Shown here: piece after piece, positions 11,005-22,100 of the stretch
Position numbering within the stretch: the stretch's first letter is position 1
Layout: each line of letters opens with the position of its first letter
Assembly (NCBI GenBank): GCA_026936325.1
Contig: JAPTHN010000012.1
Span: 44,544,263 to 44,608,262 of the forward strand
DNA length: 64,000 nucleotides
Direction of reading: 5' to 3'
Source of the DNA: Platynereis dumerilii
Lineage: Eukaryota > Annelida > Polychaeta > Phyllodocida > Nereididae
Translations under genes and position numbers: made by a program
Notes under the pieces: generated by a model
Told to the model about the DNA's origin: nothing
Database searches by the model: none
Seen by the model: only the letters and a program-made list of their open reading frames with translations

Positions 11005-11883
11005 GTAAGTGCGACGAAACATAAGTAAAGCCCCAATTATCGTTCATCAATTAAATTATTTTCTAAAATTATATAACAACTTCCTGACTTTTACTGATAA
11101 TCCAAGCCTCAACGGCTATCACTAAGAATGTGTATTTTGCTCTGAGCACACTATTACATGTGGAGTGATGAAAATAGTGAAACGGTAAAAAGAAAAAGAA
11201 AATCTCTAAGCAAACATTTTGACTGCAAGCAATATTTGCATTGAATAAACTGCAGATAGAAAGTTACTTTTTGAAGCAAATAGAAAACATGTGTTTTACG
11301 GCTAAAAATTAATCGATGAAGCTGAACAAGCCATGTTCATGGCACGGCATTGCCATGCTATTCAAGTTGTAAATGATACTTCAATTCCTTGTGTCTGGAT
11401 TCATTGTCTTCGATTTCCATCGTTTATGCCTATTCAGCTGGAAATTATACGATGCTTACCTTCAGCTTGAAGCATCATGTATGTGGAATACATGTTCCAA
11501 AACGAATTCGAAAACTGCTCATGCTATTATTTCTTGTTTTCGACCTGATTGTTGGGTCACTCCTCAAATAACAGATAAAGAAATAATTCTCCGTTATGGG
11601 AAAGTGATGTTATATTAGACAAAAATTGAATCTTCGTGCGGAAGGTTATTTTGCAAATTCTATGTCAATATGTATGTTTAACTTACATATTATTGCTACA
11701 GACAAAAACGTCATGTGTGACTATTTCTGGCTTTTCAATTGCTTTATTACATGAAATTATCCTTCATCAAGATGATTAGCCATTTTAAAAGGTTAATTTG
11801 TGTGAATTGAATACATTTCAATGCGAAAGCAGTTATGGTAGAATTGGACATGTAAATCCTATAATCTAATAATTCTCTATTAT
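11005..11883. other. No feature recognised
   Basis: AT-rich sequence between two SINEs. The overlapping 81- and 60-codon frames at 11373-11618 show no domain and no consistent splice context. Confidence 0.4.
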
Positions 11884-12094
11884 GGTAAAGGTAAAGGTAA
11901 AGGTAAAGGGACTTTTATTTAACGTGGGTAGCCAAGCTAAGGTAGTGACTTGTTTCCAGTTGGGCCCACGGCACCTCCAATTTACGTCTGATGCGAACGA
12001 CGATGTCGTGGAATGACATGATGGCCAGCCTGGGGATTGAACCGGGGTTCCTCGCTTGCGAGGCGAGCGCTCTACTGACTGAGCTATCGGGGCT
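11884..12094 (-). mobile_element. tRNA-Ala-derived SINE with (TTTACC)n tail
   Basis: The minus strand starts AGCCCCGATAGCTCAGTCAG and carries a tRNA-like anticodon arm CTCGC-CTCGCAA-GCGAG. The loop gives anticodon CGC (Ala). The B box is GGTTCAATCCC. A SINE body follows and the element ends in four TTTACC-type units (GGTAAA on the plus strand at 11884-11910). It is a SINE and not a gene, because the body and tail follow directly and the acceptor stem is not closed. A 3' fragment of the same family lies at 18255-18339. Confidence 0.9.
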
Positions 12095-12167
12095 GAAAAA
12101 TAAAAAAAGAAAGAAATACTACGTAACAACATACATTACCTGATAATTATTCAAATGAATATTTTCA

Positions 12168-12266
12168 GAAATTTTATTTTAGATACATATATATTTCATA
12201 GAAATGTTATTTTAGATACATATATATTTCATAGAAATTTTATTTTAGATACATATATATTTCATA
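12168..12266 (+). repeat. Three perfect-phase 33-bp tandem units
   Basis: The unit contains TTTTAGATACATATATATTT and CATAGAAA and is repeated three times, with a single T/G difference in the second. The high identity indicates recent expansion. Confidence 0.92.
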
Positions 12267-12330
12267 GAAAATACAGATTTCAACACTCACTAAATAACTG
12301 AAATGCTGATCTTACCTGGAATGATTTGTG

Positions 12331-12779
12331 CAGGGCTTTGTTGTCGGAGTTCCAGTTAGGAGTCGGAGTCGTGGAGTCGGAGATTTCCAGGTTGTGTAGC
12401 AGTCGGAGTCGAAATTTGGCTTTCAGGTGGAAACGGAGTCAGAGTCGAAAATGAATCTGGCGACTCTTGACTCTTTAAAATTATTTCAATAATTGTCAAA
12501 GTGACATTATAAAACAATGTGAACTGGTCCGCACTTCTGAAGACCCGTCATAAAAACTTTCAAAACTGCATTACATTCATAAAAATCTTTACAAACACTG
12601 TGGAGAAGACATTTTTCTTTTCTAACCACAAGAAACGTGTTATGCAAAATATGCTGAAAAGTGGAGTCAGGTATCGGAGTCAAAATTCAGGAGACCTAAG
12701 AAGTCGGAGACTGAATCCTTTTTCAGAATGGCAAAGGAGTCAAGAGTCGTTTCACTAACTACCCGACTCCACAGTCCTG
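12331..12779. mobile_element. hAT-like non-autonomous element rich in GTCGGAGTC
   Basis: The left end is CAGGGCTTTGTTGTCGGAG and the right end CCGACTCCACAGTCCTG, giving imperfect inverted termini (CAGGrCT...AGTCCTG). Subterminal GGAGTCGG repeats are in opposite orientation at the two ends. Flanks share ATTTGTG (12324-12330 and shortly after 12779), close to an 8-bp TSD but not perfectly positioned. Such reiterated GGAGTCGG sequence is familiar from hAT elements. An open frame at 12519-12758 covers the interior but shows no transposase motif. Confidence 0.75.
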
Positions 12780-13114
12780 GATTATTTGTGTTAAATTAAT
12801 GTTAAGAGAAAAGGGAACTTGTATTCAATTAGAAGGAGTGATTTAGAATCTAAATTTTGGATACCAAATTGTCATTTTGTTTACACATGCAAATATATGT
12901 TTAGATACAAACTTCATTTGTTTTGCTCCTATATTCATTCAATCCACTTTCGTTTGATACTGTTTATAAATGAAAATGAGTACATTTATAAAAGAAGTTA
13001 TATTTGTCTTGTTTAATTGCTACTTACTATTTTTATTTCCCTGGTAAGTAGAACTGTTTCCTTACACAACAGATTTCCAATGGGCATAGGAGACATTTGA
13101 TCCTATTATATACT

Positions 13115-13534
13115 ATATGTGACCTGCTCCACCAAAATGAGTTCAAAGTCGACCTCCTATCTTATTTAGTTTAAAATGAATTAATTCTACTGGAATTGGG
13201 CTTTAAAATGATGGTTCATATGTTTTGATATCTCCATCCAATCCAAAGATATGGCACCTCAAACACTGATGATACGAAACATCAAACTTTGAGAAAATGG
13301 CATTTGAATTTCCAGCCATTGCAATGAAAGAACTAAGAAAATCAAGAAGGAAACCCAATTTTGATAATTTAAAATCAATTTCTGGTAAAAATGGTCTTAA
13401 TTATTCAAAGAAATAACTTAAGCTAAAACATGGTACCAACAGCTAAAAACCTCAAAATGTGACCTTTTGACACGTTTTGCTGGGAAATATTAATTGCCTA
13501 CTTTGAACTCATTTTGGTGGAGCAGGTCACATAT
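13115..13534. mobile_element. 420-bp MITE with perfect 35-bp TIRs
   Basis: The arms at 13115-13149 and 13500-13534 are exact reverse complements over 35 bp, starting ATATGTGACCTGCTCCACCA. The interior is non-coding. A related copy, more diverged, lies at about 37478-37871. The termini do not tell me the superfamily. A TA-type TSD is possible because the flanks are TA-rich. The right end lies about 160 bp upstream of the TATA box at 13697. Confidence 0.93.
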
Positions 13535-13696
13535 TTTTATTTTATACTTCGATTATATATTTACAAATTTACATTTCATTTCATGTAAAAATCCAACTAT
13601 ATTTTGGTTGCCAATAAATGATATTCTTCCTTCCTTCTTCCTTTCCTATCATATCACAAAATAGTGCATATGACCTAAACTTTATTCCGGAAAAGT

Positions 13697-13727
13697 TATA
13701 AAACGAGTTTATTTAATTTCAGGTGTA
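13697..13727 (+). promoter_or_regulatory. Putative TATA box and initiator
   Basis: TATAAAA at 13697-13703 is followed about 24 bp later by TTTCAGGTG. This resembles an initiator with its A at 13721. The spacing fits a TATA-Inr core promoter upstream of the exon at 14410. The alternative reading is that TTTATTTAATTTCAG is a splice acceptor ending at 13722, with the promoter further upstream. Confidence 0.45.
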
Positions 13728-14409
13728 ATCAACAAGCAAGGAGCTACCACCACTACAGACTTCATTACATTTACTGAAAGGAAGCTTTTGACTGGCTCAT
13801 GTTTGCAGAATCGAGTGGGAAACGTTTAAACTGACTCTGAGTGTGAACTGACTGAGAGGACAGGTGTGTTACAGAAACCACATATAGCTTGTTTTTATCA
13901 ATTAGTGATTTGAGAAGTGCTATTTCAAACAGTGAAGATCAAGTACCACATTTCACAGTTGCTTGAACAAACACAATATACAATACAAATCAGCCTTAAC
14001 TCAGTTTGGACATACTTTATTAAAGACTGATATTTATTTTTTTTGTCACTTAAAATTCTGTGAAATGGTTGATCAGTCAGAACTGCTTCAAGCAGCTGAT
14101 CTGAATGGATTTTTTTAACCGCTTTTGCCTAGCAAATGCCAATTTGCAGGGATTGTTTAACCTGTTTCAAGAATATTATAATCTGCATGAGTGAACCTGC
14201 CAATTTGAAAGGATTCTTTATCCTGTACCAAAAACTTTGTGACCTATATGATCATAATGTTCAGCCGCATTGAAGGGATTGTTCGAAGTATACTAAAACT
14301 ATTCTAAAACATACATAACTGTTACAGTGGTGGAATACTGAACTGTCTGATTTAAGTGAACAGTTTGAAACAATTTGTTAACTTTTGGATTTTACCAGTG
14401 GATTACAGC
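13721..14409 (+). other. Putative 5' leader of the 14.4-kb gene
   Basis: About 690 bases lie between the predicted start site and the ATG at 14410. There is at least one short upstream ORF: ATG at 14065, 17 codons, beginning MVDQSELLQAADL. A CAG/GTGTGT junction at about 13863 could be a cryptic donor, so the leader may be spliced. Transcription is inferred, not shown. Confidence 0.4.
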
Positions 14410-14503
14410 ATGCCTGCAACATCTTGGATTGTACCAAAGCCTGAAGCCAAGATGATTCTTCACATAGTGCAAGTCATCTTTATGTGTCAAGTCTTCATTT
14501 CGG
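14410..14503 (+). CDS. First coding exon with signal peptide (partial gene, function unknown)
   Basis: ATG at 14410 opens 31 codons, MPATSWIVPKPEAK followed by MILHIVQVIFMCQVFIS. The exon ends after one base of the next codon at a strong donor GGTAAGTG (intron from 14504). A short lysine-containing stretch before a hydrophobic run of about 15 residues ending in small and polar residues is a typical secretory signal peptide. A phase-1 intron directly after the signal peptide is the usual architecture of secreted and cell-surface proteins in animals. A second in-frame ATG at 14452 would start exactly at the hydrophobic core. Both have A at -3, so either could be used. No later exon was recognised within the window, so the mature protein is unknown. 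The first intron may be very long. Confidence 0.55.
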
Positions 14504-14945
14504 GTAAGTGACCAATTTTAATGTAAATCGTTCAATCGTTGTTTGGCTTAATCAAAATAGTTTGAATATACAGGTGGGATTCTGAAAATCACTGTTTTCA
14601 GAGGAAGGCTCACCACAATTTTCCCCACTCCAGAGGACCAATAAGATATACATGTACAAATATACATATGTGTATCGAAAGGGGACGGAAATCAATTAAA
14701 TTTGATAAGGTAGAAAATTTGGATCGTAAAATTTTCGGCAAATATCGCTCGCCTTCCAAAAACTCTGCCCAATGTGTGCCTCTGGTCCAGCTTTCTCATC
14801 TTTTCAGTTGGTGATCAAAATGAAAGGGCAGCTCCCTCCACGAATGATTGAGATTGAGGTGCCCCAGCTTATCCAGGGTATACCAGCACAACATAAGCAA
14901 AGTTTATCCCATTAATTTGTCCTTCAACTCCATGAGTCTGATGCA

Positions 14946-15148
14946 GGGAGGATTGGTCTAGTAGTAGCGTGCTGGGCTGCCAATCGCTGGGTCACGGGTT
15001 TGAATCCAGCTCTTGCCGGATCACCTGGGCTTATGTTGGATGGCTGTTTCAATCATCCTTTGCCTCATTGCCGTTTCCTCCTTCTGTCCTAATTAGCCTA
15101 CAAAGTGAATAAATACAGAAATAAAGCCCAAACCATCCATCCATCCAT
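14946..15148 (+). mobile_element. SINE of the (ATCC)n-tailed tRNA-like family
   Basis: Head GGGAGGATTGGTCTAGTAGTAG, B box GGGTTTGAATCC, then CTTGCCGGATCACCTGGGC, body TGTTTCAATCATCC and tail CCATCCATCCATCC. It is near full length and lies inside the putative first intron, about 440 bp after the donor. Confidence 0.88.
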
Positions 15149-17535
15149 GAGTCTGACTCGGACACAAACTCCCCGATCTCCTATAAACTCTTTGAAGCCC
15201 TGCCAGAAAATAGCTTTTTTTAAACGGGATATTCACTAAACCGACCAAGTCGCACAATTAAAATTTGCTTGATAATTTATGGTGATTTGAAACACACATA
15301 ATGCTGGTTTCAAGTTACTTAATTTCCAGCCTATGGTTGATGCATGTTTGGCGAGTAATGTGACTTTTTTTATGCATTCTGTGTTCATGGACACTGTTGC
15401 TCCAAATGAACTTGACTATTTTTGTAACAGTGTTAAGCAGTATCAGCATGTACATAGTACATGTATACGTTCATGTAAACATATATATCAGTAATTGCTC
15501 ACGAATTGTACATGATAAACCTGTCATAATGTTTACCTGTGTCTGTAAGTTTACTTCGAATATAAGTTGTTGATGGATTGACTACGGAAAAGAAATGAGA
15601 TGAAATGCTAGTTTTATCGTATATCTTAGGGGACAACTGCCATGCAGCCTTGAAAAAAATAATTGCTATGCAATGGATTTTATTTTAAGATATTGAATGC
15701 TCAAAAAAAAAAATTACATCTACTGTTTCGAAAATAATATTCAGTCTAGGTAAATTCGACCCCTCCCCCCTCAATGAATAGTCCCTAGCCACAAAAACCT
15801 TAAACTGCAAATAACACATCAGGTATCACATCACACTCAATTGCGACAAATGTTTGCAAAATCGAACGCCTCTAAAGTAAACGGTAAGCCATTAAAAAAA
15901 AGAGGTTAAGTGGCTTGACTCAAGGTGGGTAATAGTTTGAGACACCGTGTTTTATTTCTAATAATTTCATCATGTATACAGCCAATCTTGTGCAATACAA
16001 GACAACAATGATGCAGGGGGCTGATACTCATTTGCCCAGAAATGTAAGCGAATGCCTTCGTCTTATAGCACAACTTACCCCGCCAACTGGAAAATCGTGA
16101 CACTTAACCTATTTTTTAAAAATGCCTAACCATGATCTCCCTAACCGTCGGATTGTCCTGACACTTGTAAATATTGATTCTGGCCAAGGTATTATATTTT
16201 GATATGTGATAATCATAGTTCCTGATCAAGCTTACACTTTGATATCTAATAACCACATTTTCAGATAAAACTTCAGTTTTGTTTGACAAATCAGGCTTAG
16301 GCATAAAATGGCAAAACTTACCCCAGTCTCCCCATCTACACAATGCTCTGCTGTTAAAATCTCTATCTGAACTGTTGTTGCAGAGCTTTCCTGTTAATTG
16401 ACCTTTCTTTGAAGTCAGGGAGTGTCATGTTATTTGCAGTTAGTTTACATTTCCAGGGTTGCACTTTACAGGAAACATGTTAAAGTTTACAGACAAAGAT
16501 AACTTTGACACTGCAGCCAATTTCACCAAGTTTACTAGTTTTACATGGCTGAGCATGCACCTCTAGCTTCAGACTGTTTAGGGGTGAGGGGGCTACATTG
16601 GCTTTACGTCCTTTATTTGTTTGTTCACCTGTTTAAAAGAGGAAATAGCCACACAAATTTAACAAGAAGTGCGCTTGTCTTAAAATCTCTTATATTAAAA
16701 TGATAACGTACGGGATTTATCTCAAGTTATACTCAATGCCTGATCTTCTCATTTACACTCAGCCTTCCTTGACCTTCTACGGCAAAACTCTCCCCTTTTC
16801 AATGCCATTGCATTCCTCTAAATGTCCTAATTAATGATAATTACTATTAAGCTGATTCATGTACAATACACAAGAGGGCAGCAGCTGCAAGGTCTCTACC
16901 AGTTGTCCCTTTTCTTCTGCTCTGTTCTCTGCTATTCCAATCTGCATCTACGGGTAACCTGCAACTAATTCATCTATGCAACACATTTTTATCCTAAACA
17001 AATTGCATTTATCTATCTATCTTTCTATATTTGTGCTGCGCATCCAATCTATGGGTAACTTACTTTTCTATTATTGTCTCATACTATTACTTCATGGACT
17101 CCTCAATCTGCCCCACCCAAACTACTCATTCCTCACTTATGAAGACATGCATGCACCTTGCCTATATTGCCCATAACGTCCTTAGCCAGGTTTGGTGTTT
17201 TGTAATTACAGTCAAAGAAATTGAAGTGATATTTTTGCTATAAATATTCATCCCTCTCCTCTCATGCCTTCACGGGTGTTATGCTAGTAAATCATTAATT
17301 TACCTATCAGTTAGAAAAAGCTTATTAGAACCAAAGAGTGGTGTCTTATAACTAAAAGTTACTGTATGGGTGATGTGTCGCCATTGTATCAATGCTAAGT
17401 TATCCTGAAACAAAATGCTTGTGGATGCATAAATTCCCTTCCTATGACATGAAAACATGAGGGGTCATTAAGGATGCTATTTGAAACAAAAACAGCTGTA
17501 CAATTTCTTTCCTACACTTACAGTTACATAAAATG
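15149..17535. other. Intronic or intergenic DNA, no feature seen
   Basis: About 2.4 kb without recognisable exons, TIRs or SINE heads. A short ATCT/TTCT simple repeat lies near 17010. Minus-strand frames at 15906-16343 are short and without domain signal. Confidence 0.45.
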
Positions 17536-17540
17536 TATAA

Positions 17541-17605
17541 AAAATAATAATAGCTATTTATATAGCGCCTCCTCTGGTAAACTGCTCAGAAGTGCTTGTA
17601 TGTAT
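17541..17605 (-). mobile_element. 3' tail relic of an L2/CR1-like LINE
   Basis: AATAATAATAGCTATTTATA followed by TAGCGCCTCCTCTGGTAAAC is the reverse complement of a typical LINE 3' end (stem-forming GCGC...TATAAAT plus an ATT microsatellite). Compare the tail of the LINE at 58413. Only the terminal part remains, as usual for heavily 5'-truncated copies. Confidence 0.65.
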
Positions 17606-18254
17606 GTTGCAGTGAATGATGAAATATAGTTAGATGACCAGATAGACAGATATTGCAGAAAGAAAGATAGACAGATATTAAAGATAGATAGTCAAATATA
17701 TAGACAGATATTATGCTTGAAGAGATTAATTGGTTGAAGGAATTATGATAGATTGACGGATTGATTGCTACTGTTATCCATAATTTCTCCGCTTTGGACA
17801 AAATTGTTGCAATTTGTCCGAGTGTTATCAATAATCGTGAACAAGAGTCGCTTTGTCTTTTTTCGACAAAAAATTTGCTTGCTCTCAAGAACAATAATCT
17901 ATCATAAGAACACTCACATTACTCTTGGGGCAGGTCCTCCACAACAAACTATTGGCTATCCTTAATCTTCCCACTTGACAGCCAAGCAAACAAATTAAGG
18001 CAAAAAAGTTACACCTTTTGTTTTTGTGTTGCATATTCTTTGTGTGAAGCAATTTTATGATTTATGTGCAAGTAAAGGAGGTTTCACAGGTTGTAGATGG
18101 ATGGACAGAGAGGTGGCTTTGCAAAAACAACAACTAAAGCCTTCTTTGGCAAAAATATGTATATATATTTTGGCAGTTTACTTCATTCTGCAGTGGATAT
18201 GGATATAGTTCTTTTGTCATGTTGAGTTGTTGTTGAAGTAAACACATTTTATGT
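17606..18254. other. No gene; GATA-like simple repeat
   Basis: Degenerate AGATAGACAGATATT repeats occupy about 17640-17715. The rest shows no coding or mobile signature. Confidence 0.5.
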
Positions 18255-18339
18255 GATGTAGGTGCCGTTGGCCCAACTGGAAACAAGTAACTGACTTAGC
18301 TTGGCTACCCACGTTAAATAGAAGTACCTTTACCCTTAT
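18255..18339 (+). mobile_element. 3' fragment of the tRNA-Ala SINE family
   Basis: GTAGGTGCCGTTGGCCCAAC through CTTGGCTACCCACGTTAAAT and an ACCTTTACCC tail match the 3' half of the SINE at 11884-12094 in the opposite orientation. The tRNA-like head is absent. Confidence 0.85.
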
Positions 18340-18680
18340 ACCCAGTCTGGTGAAAATGAGAACTGCATCCTGCTGCCACCTGGCACAAAAGTTGATTTTG
18401 TATGCTACAGCATTGCTGTCCCAAGAAATAGTTCCAATTTCATTGCACATTCACAAAATTTCTATACAACATTGATGTATACCAGAGTCAGACTCAGCAA
18501 TCACATTCTCTAAGGAAGTAGACAAGGCCATCAGTGCACTCAGAAACAGCCCTGGTGTCTTCCAGACAAAATTGTGTGTGTTCCTCTGATTAAAATTATG
18601 TGGACGCTCGCAGAAGCTCATGGAATGGCACACTAGTCACTAGGTGGTAACACATGACAGCATATATGTTCTGATCTGCC
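18340..18680 (+). repeat. Inverted repeat arm, partner at 25540-25870
   Basis: CCAGTCTGGTGAAAATGAGA at 18340 and CTGCCACCTGGCACAAAAGT recur as reverse complements near 25850 and 25820. The match continues to TGCCAGGGCTGGAAAAA near 18680. Both copies carry a short shared frame, plus here and minus at 25.6-25.75 kb. It reads IPESDSAITF, then KEVDKAIS, then FQTKLC, with about equal numbers of silent and replacement differences. It could be a fragment of an old mobile-element or host exon, or chance. Confidence 0.8.
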
Positions 18681-19199
18681 AGGGCTGGAAAAAGAAGTGG
18701 CAATGCAAGAGCAGTCCACTTGTAGACAGCCTTATACCTTTACCAGATTTCCCCATGAATTCTGCCAGTCACTTCACACCTACAGCACTATTCAGCAAAA
18801 GGTATTGGAAAAAATCTATCTGACCATCAGTCTATCCATCTGCCCCTTGCATGTGTTGTCCCCTGGTAGGAATGGAGAGAATTTACATGATACTGCAAGT
18901 TGTAGATAGAATGAGGGTAGAAGAAGAGCTAAGTAAACGGAAAAAATCAGAGAAGAGATTTGAAAGTGGAAGCAGTGATGAAGACATGGCCGGGAAACAG
19001 TGTGTAATTTGTGGGAGGAGCTGAAGAGAGACAGGGATAACGAAGACTTTGGACAAAGCAAGGCATGACCTCTGGTGCTGCACCTTTATATAGATAAAAA
19101 ATACATGTAAGTAATTTGGAATCAATCAGTGAAGTTTTCTTGGAGATAATGAAACCTGTTTTAGTTGATTTTAGAGCATTATTTTAAAACAAGAATCGC
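18681..19199. other. No feature recognised
   Basis: Mixed sequence with an A/G-rich part at 18905-19030. The overlapping frames on both strands are compositional. No repeat partner was recognised. Confidence 0.4.
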
Positions 19200-22100
19200 C
19201 AAATCCTTTGGTTGTTAGAGCTTTTAAATGCCTGTAATTTATCATCATGATTTCTGATACATGAACATTGACAATGCTCTATTTTACCATGTAATTAAAT
19301 TGGCTTCTTGACCAAAATCGAAGATTTTATGCTAAAATCTCTAGGTAATTTGGTATTGAGGAAACGGCACACAGTGTTTATTACCGTTTGTATTGCCTTT
19401 TCCTGATTGATTTCTGGATTACAGAATTGTTCTTTTATTGTAATGGCTTGGTTTTTGGATGACCCTCTTTGTTATTTTATACCGGTTCCACAGCTGTGAG
19501 CTGTAATGGTAACAGCTGGAGGTCACAGCTGTTCGGTACTGCTTGGTTTCAAGTTGTTGATTAAAAATCCGCCTGCACTGTCAAAGGGGGCAGGGACAGA
19601 ATGGCCTATGTGGCAGAATGGCAGCTGCCATGGGCAGATTCCTCGAGAGGCCCATCTTCTCAGGGGACCCATGCAAGATGTGAAAGAATAAAAACCTTAA
19701 GCAAAACCCAAAAAGGCAAAACTTTGCCATCAGGTCATTAGCATACAATGAGTGTTGCATGCAAGTGTATGATCTTCTAGAAAGGATACGTCATTAAAGC
19801 AATGATGACTTAGACTGCTGTGACCCAAACCTGTCGCCCATGCTTTGGGAAACAAACTGTTTTGATAATTGGGCTACTACAGGGTCAGAATACATTTGCC
19901 TTGAACTGAGACACACATTTCAGAAGTGACAGTAAAAATTAGACAAACTTCTGGATATGATAACGAGTTTTCATTGAAGTGTCAGTGATATGCTAATTTT
20001 CAATTCAAAGGTCATCTCCTACTTGTCAAGTTGTGCGAAGCAACCGAATTCACCTAAACTCACCCTAAATTCATTTGATTCCTAGCAGATGTAAAAAGGC
20101 TTACCATGTGTCATAGGTACAATCTGCGTATCAGTGAGGATGGAGCAACCCAGTGAGTGAGTATCAACAAAGAGAAACACTCAATCATAGAAGATATCCG
20201 GGATCCTTTCATGCAGACTTGCTCAGATCTGTATTGCTGCAATGTGGGATGATCTAAACTATGATATTGATGATGCTTAATGAATTGTTACATAATAACA
20301 GTGTAGTTCACAGCAATGAACCTCATGTATGTCAGGTCATGGAACATGAGTCCGGAGCAGTTGTTATGTACGGTTCTTGAAGCAGAATTTAGGGCCCATG
20401 AGAAAAATTAATGCTCCTTGGCATGAAGTGGCCACTAGCCCAAAAAATAATGTATGTTTTAGTTTCAACAAAAATATAAAAAAGAAGTATCATTGCATTG
20501 TAACCAATTGTAGAGAAAACAGATTACGTGAATAAAAAGTGTTTTTTTTGTAAAATTGAAGTCTCATTGGTATGCATGTATATAATGCCAATCATGTCAT
20601 TCAGGATTTATCTTCACTCACCATCCACTTATTTGCTGTCTGTGTGGTGTACATGTACCAAAACCAATTGAGCTGCCCCCTCCAGTAACCAAAGCACTCA
20701 AGCACCACAAAAAACCATTAGCCTGTTTGTGTTGCCCTTACTTGATTTATTTCTGGAAAACAGAAATGTTTTTTTAACAATGATTTGGTTTTTTGATGAC
20801 CCAATTTGTTTTGTTTTTTTTGCCAAGACACCCTCAAAAGCTTTGAGTTGTGATACCGCAGCTGGAGGTCACAGCTGCTAAGCACTTCTTGGCTTTGAGT
20901 TGTTAATTACAAACTCTGCATGCAGTGTCAAATGTAATCTTATTGAGCTCATTACTACCAGGAGTATTGTATTGCACAGGCTATCTTACTGTGTTAAATA
21001 CCACACTCAACCACCAAGACTATAAGCCCATTTTGCATCGCTTTATTTTGTAGGCCCTGCATATTCCCATATTACAGAAATGCTGTTTTATTTTACAAAA
21101 TATAAGTACTCTTGGTTAGGACAATCTGACCAATTTTAGAATGACGGTTTTGCAATAGTGCAAAATACACATCTGGTGTATCTTGACCATATACCAGCAA
21201 GAAGGTTCGAATCAATGTTTCCAAATTTATTCTGGTCAGTAGTGTGTACTTTCAACTTATCTTAAGTTAGTGAACACAGTTTGAATTAAAGCACAAAATC
21301 AAAGCACCTTTCGATGTTGAACGCCAGCAGGTGTATCTCTTTATTTCCTATAAGGCCTTTGAAAACTGCCAAGAGCGATAATTTAACATAGGGTATGTAA
21401 GGACGGCATGGTTTGATTAGATCTTGGCTCCTGAATATTTAACTAGTTAAAGGCAAGAAGAGCTTTTCCAAAAATGCGACCACAAACCTTAGAGCGACAG
21501 CAGAATTAGGAAACTTCCGGATTGGCTAATGAGTTTTCATTGAAGCGACAAGTCTCCAAGCTGATGTCAGCAATACGCTGAGTTTCAATTCAAAGGTCAT
21601 CTCCTGCTTGACAAGTTGTGTGAACAAAGAAATTCACATGAACTCACTCAGAACTCATTATATTCCTGACAGACGTTAAAGTATTATTAGGAACAAATGG
21701 CAGATCATTTGAGATATAGAAACTACCCTGGAATGAATGTTACGTGATAACACACAGAAGAACTCAATTATGGCAGATATATCTTTAGTAAAAAGACCAA
21801 ATAATAACCTATATCTTTTGGTTTGTGTAGGTTCGTTTATTCAAAATATCCAATCAAAGCGATGAAAATTATGGAGATATTGAAGAATGAGTAGGACAGA
21901 AAAAGTGTGTCAGAAATAGCATGCGCTGTCTGCTGTGAGATAATAGCAGATAATCATTTTCTTTTGTTGCGTAGAGGGAAACCATTTCGATTCATTATTT
22001 CAAATGGTACTGATTGGAGGTGATAGGAAGGAAAGGATAAAGAGAGCTGAGTCTGTAGTCTGAATATTTCTATGATTTAGCAGCAACTATTCTTCTTCCT

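Noticed and set aside
12020-12094. Genuine tRNA-Ala gene
   Set aside because: Good anticodon arm, but it is fused to a SINE body with a (TTTACC)n tail, and a family member lies at 18255.
12519-12758. 79-codon ORF inside the hAT-like element, considered as a transposase remnant
   Set aside because: No hAT motif. Arg/Ser-rich end is due to the GGAGTC repeats.
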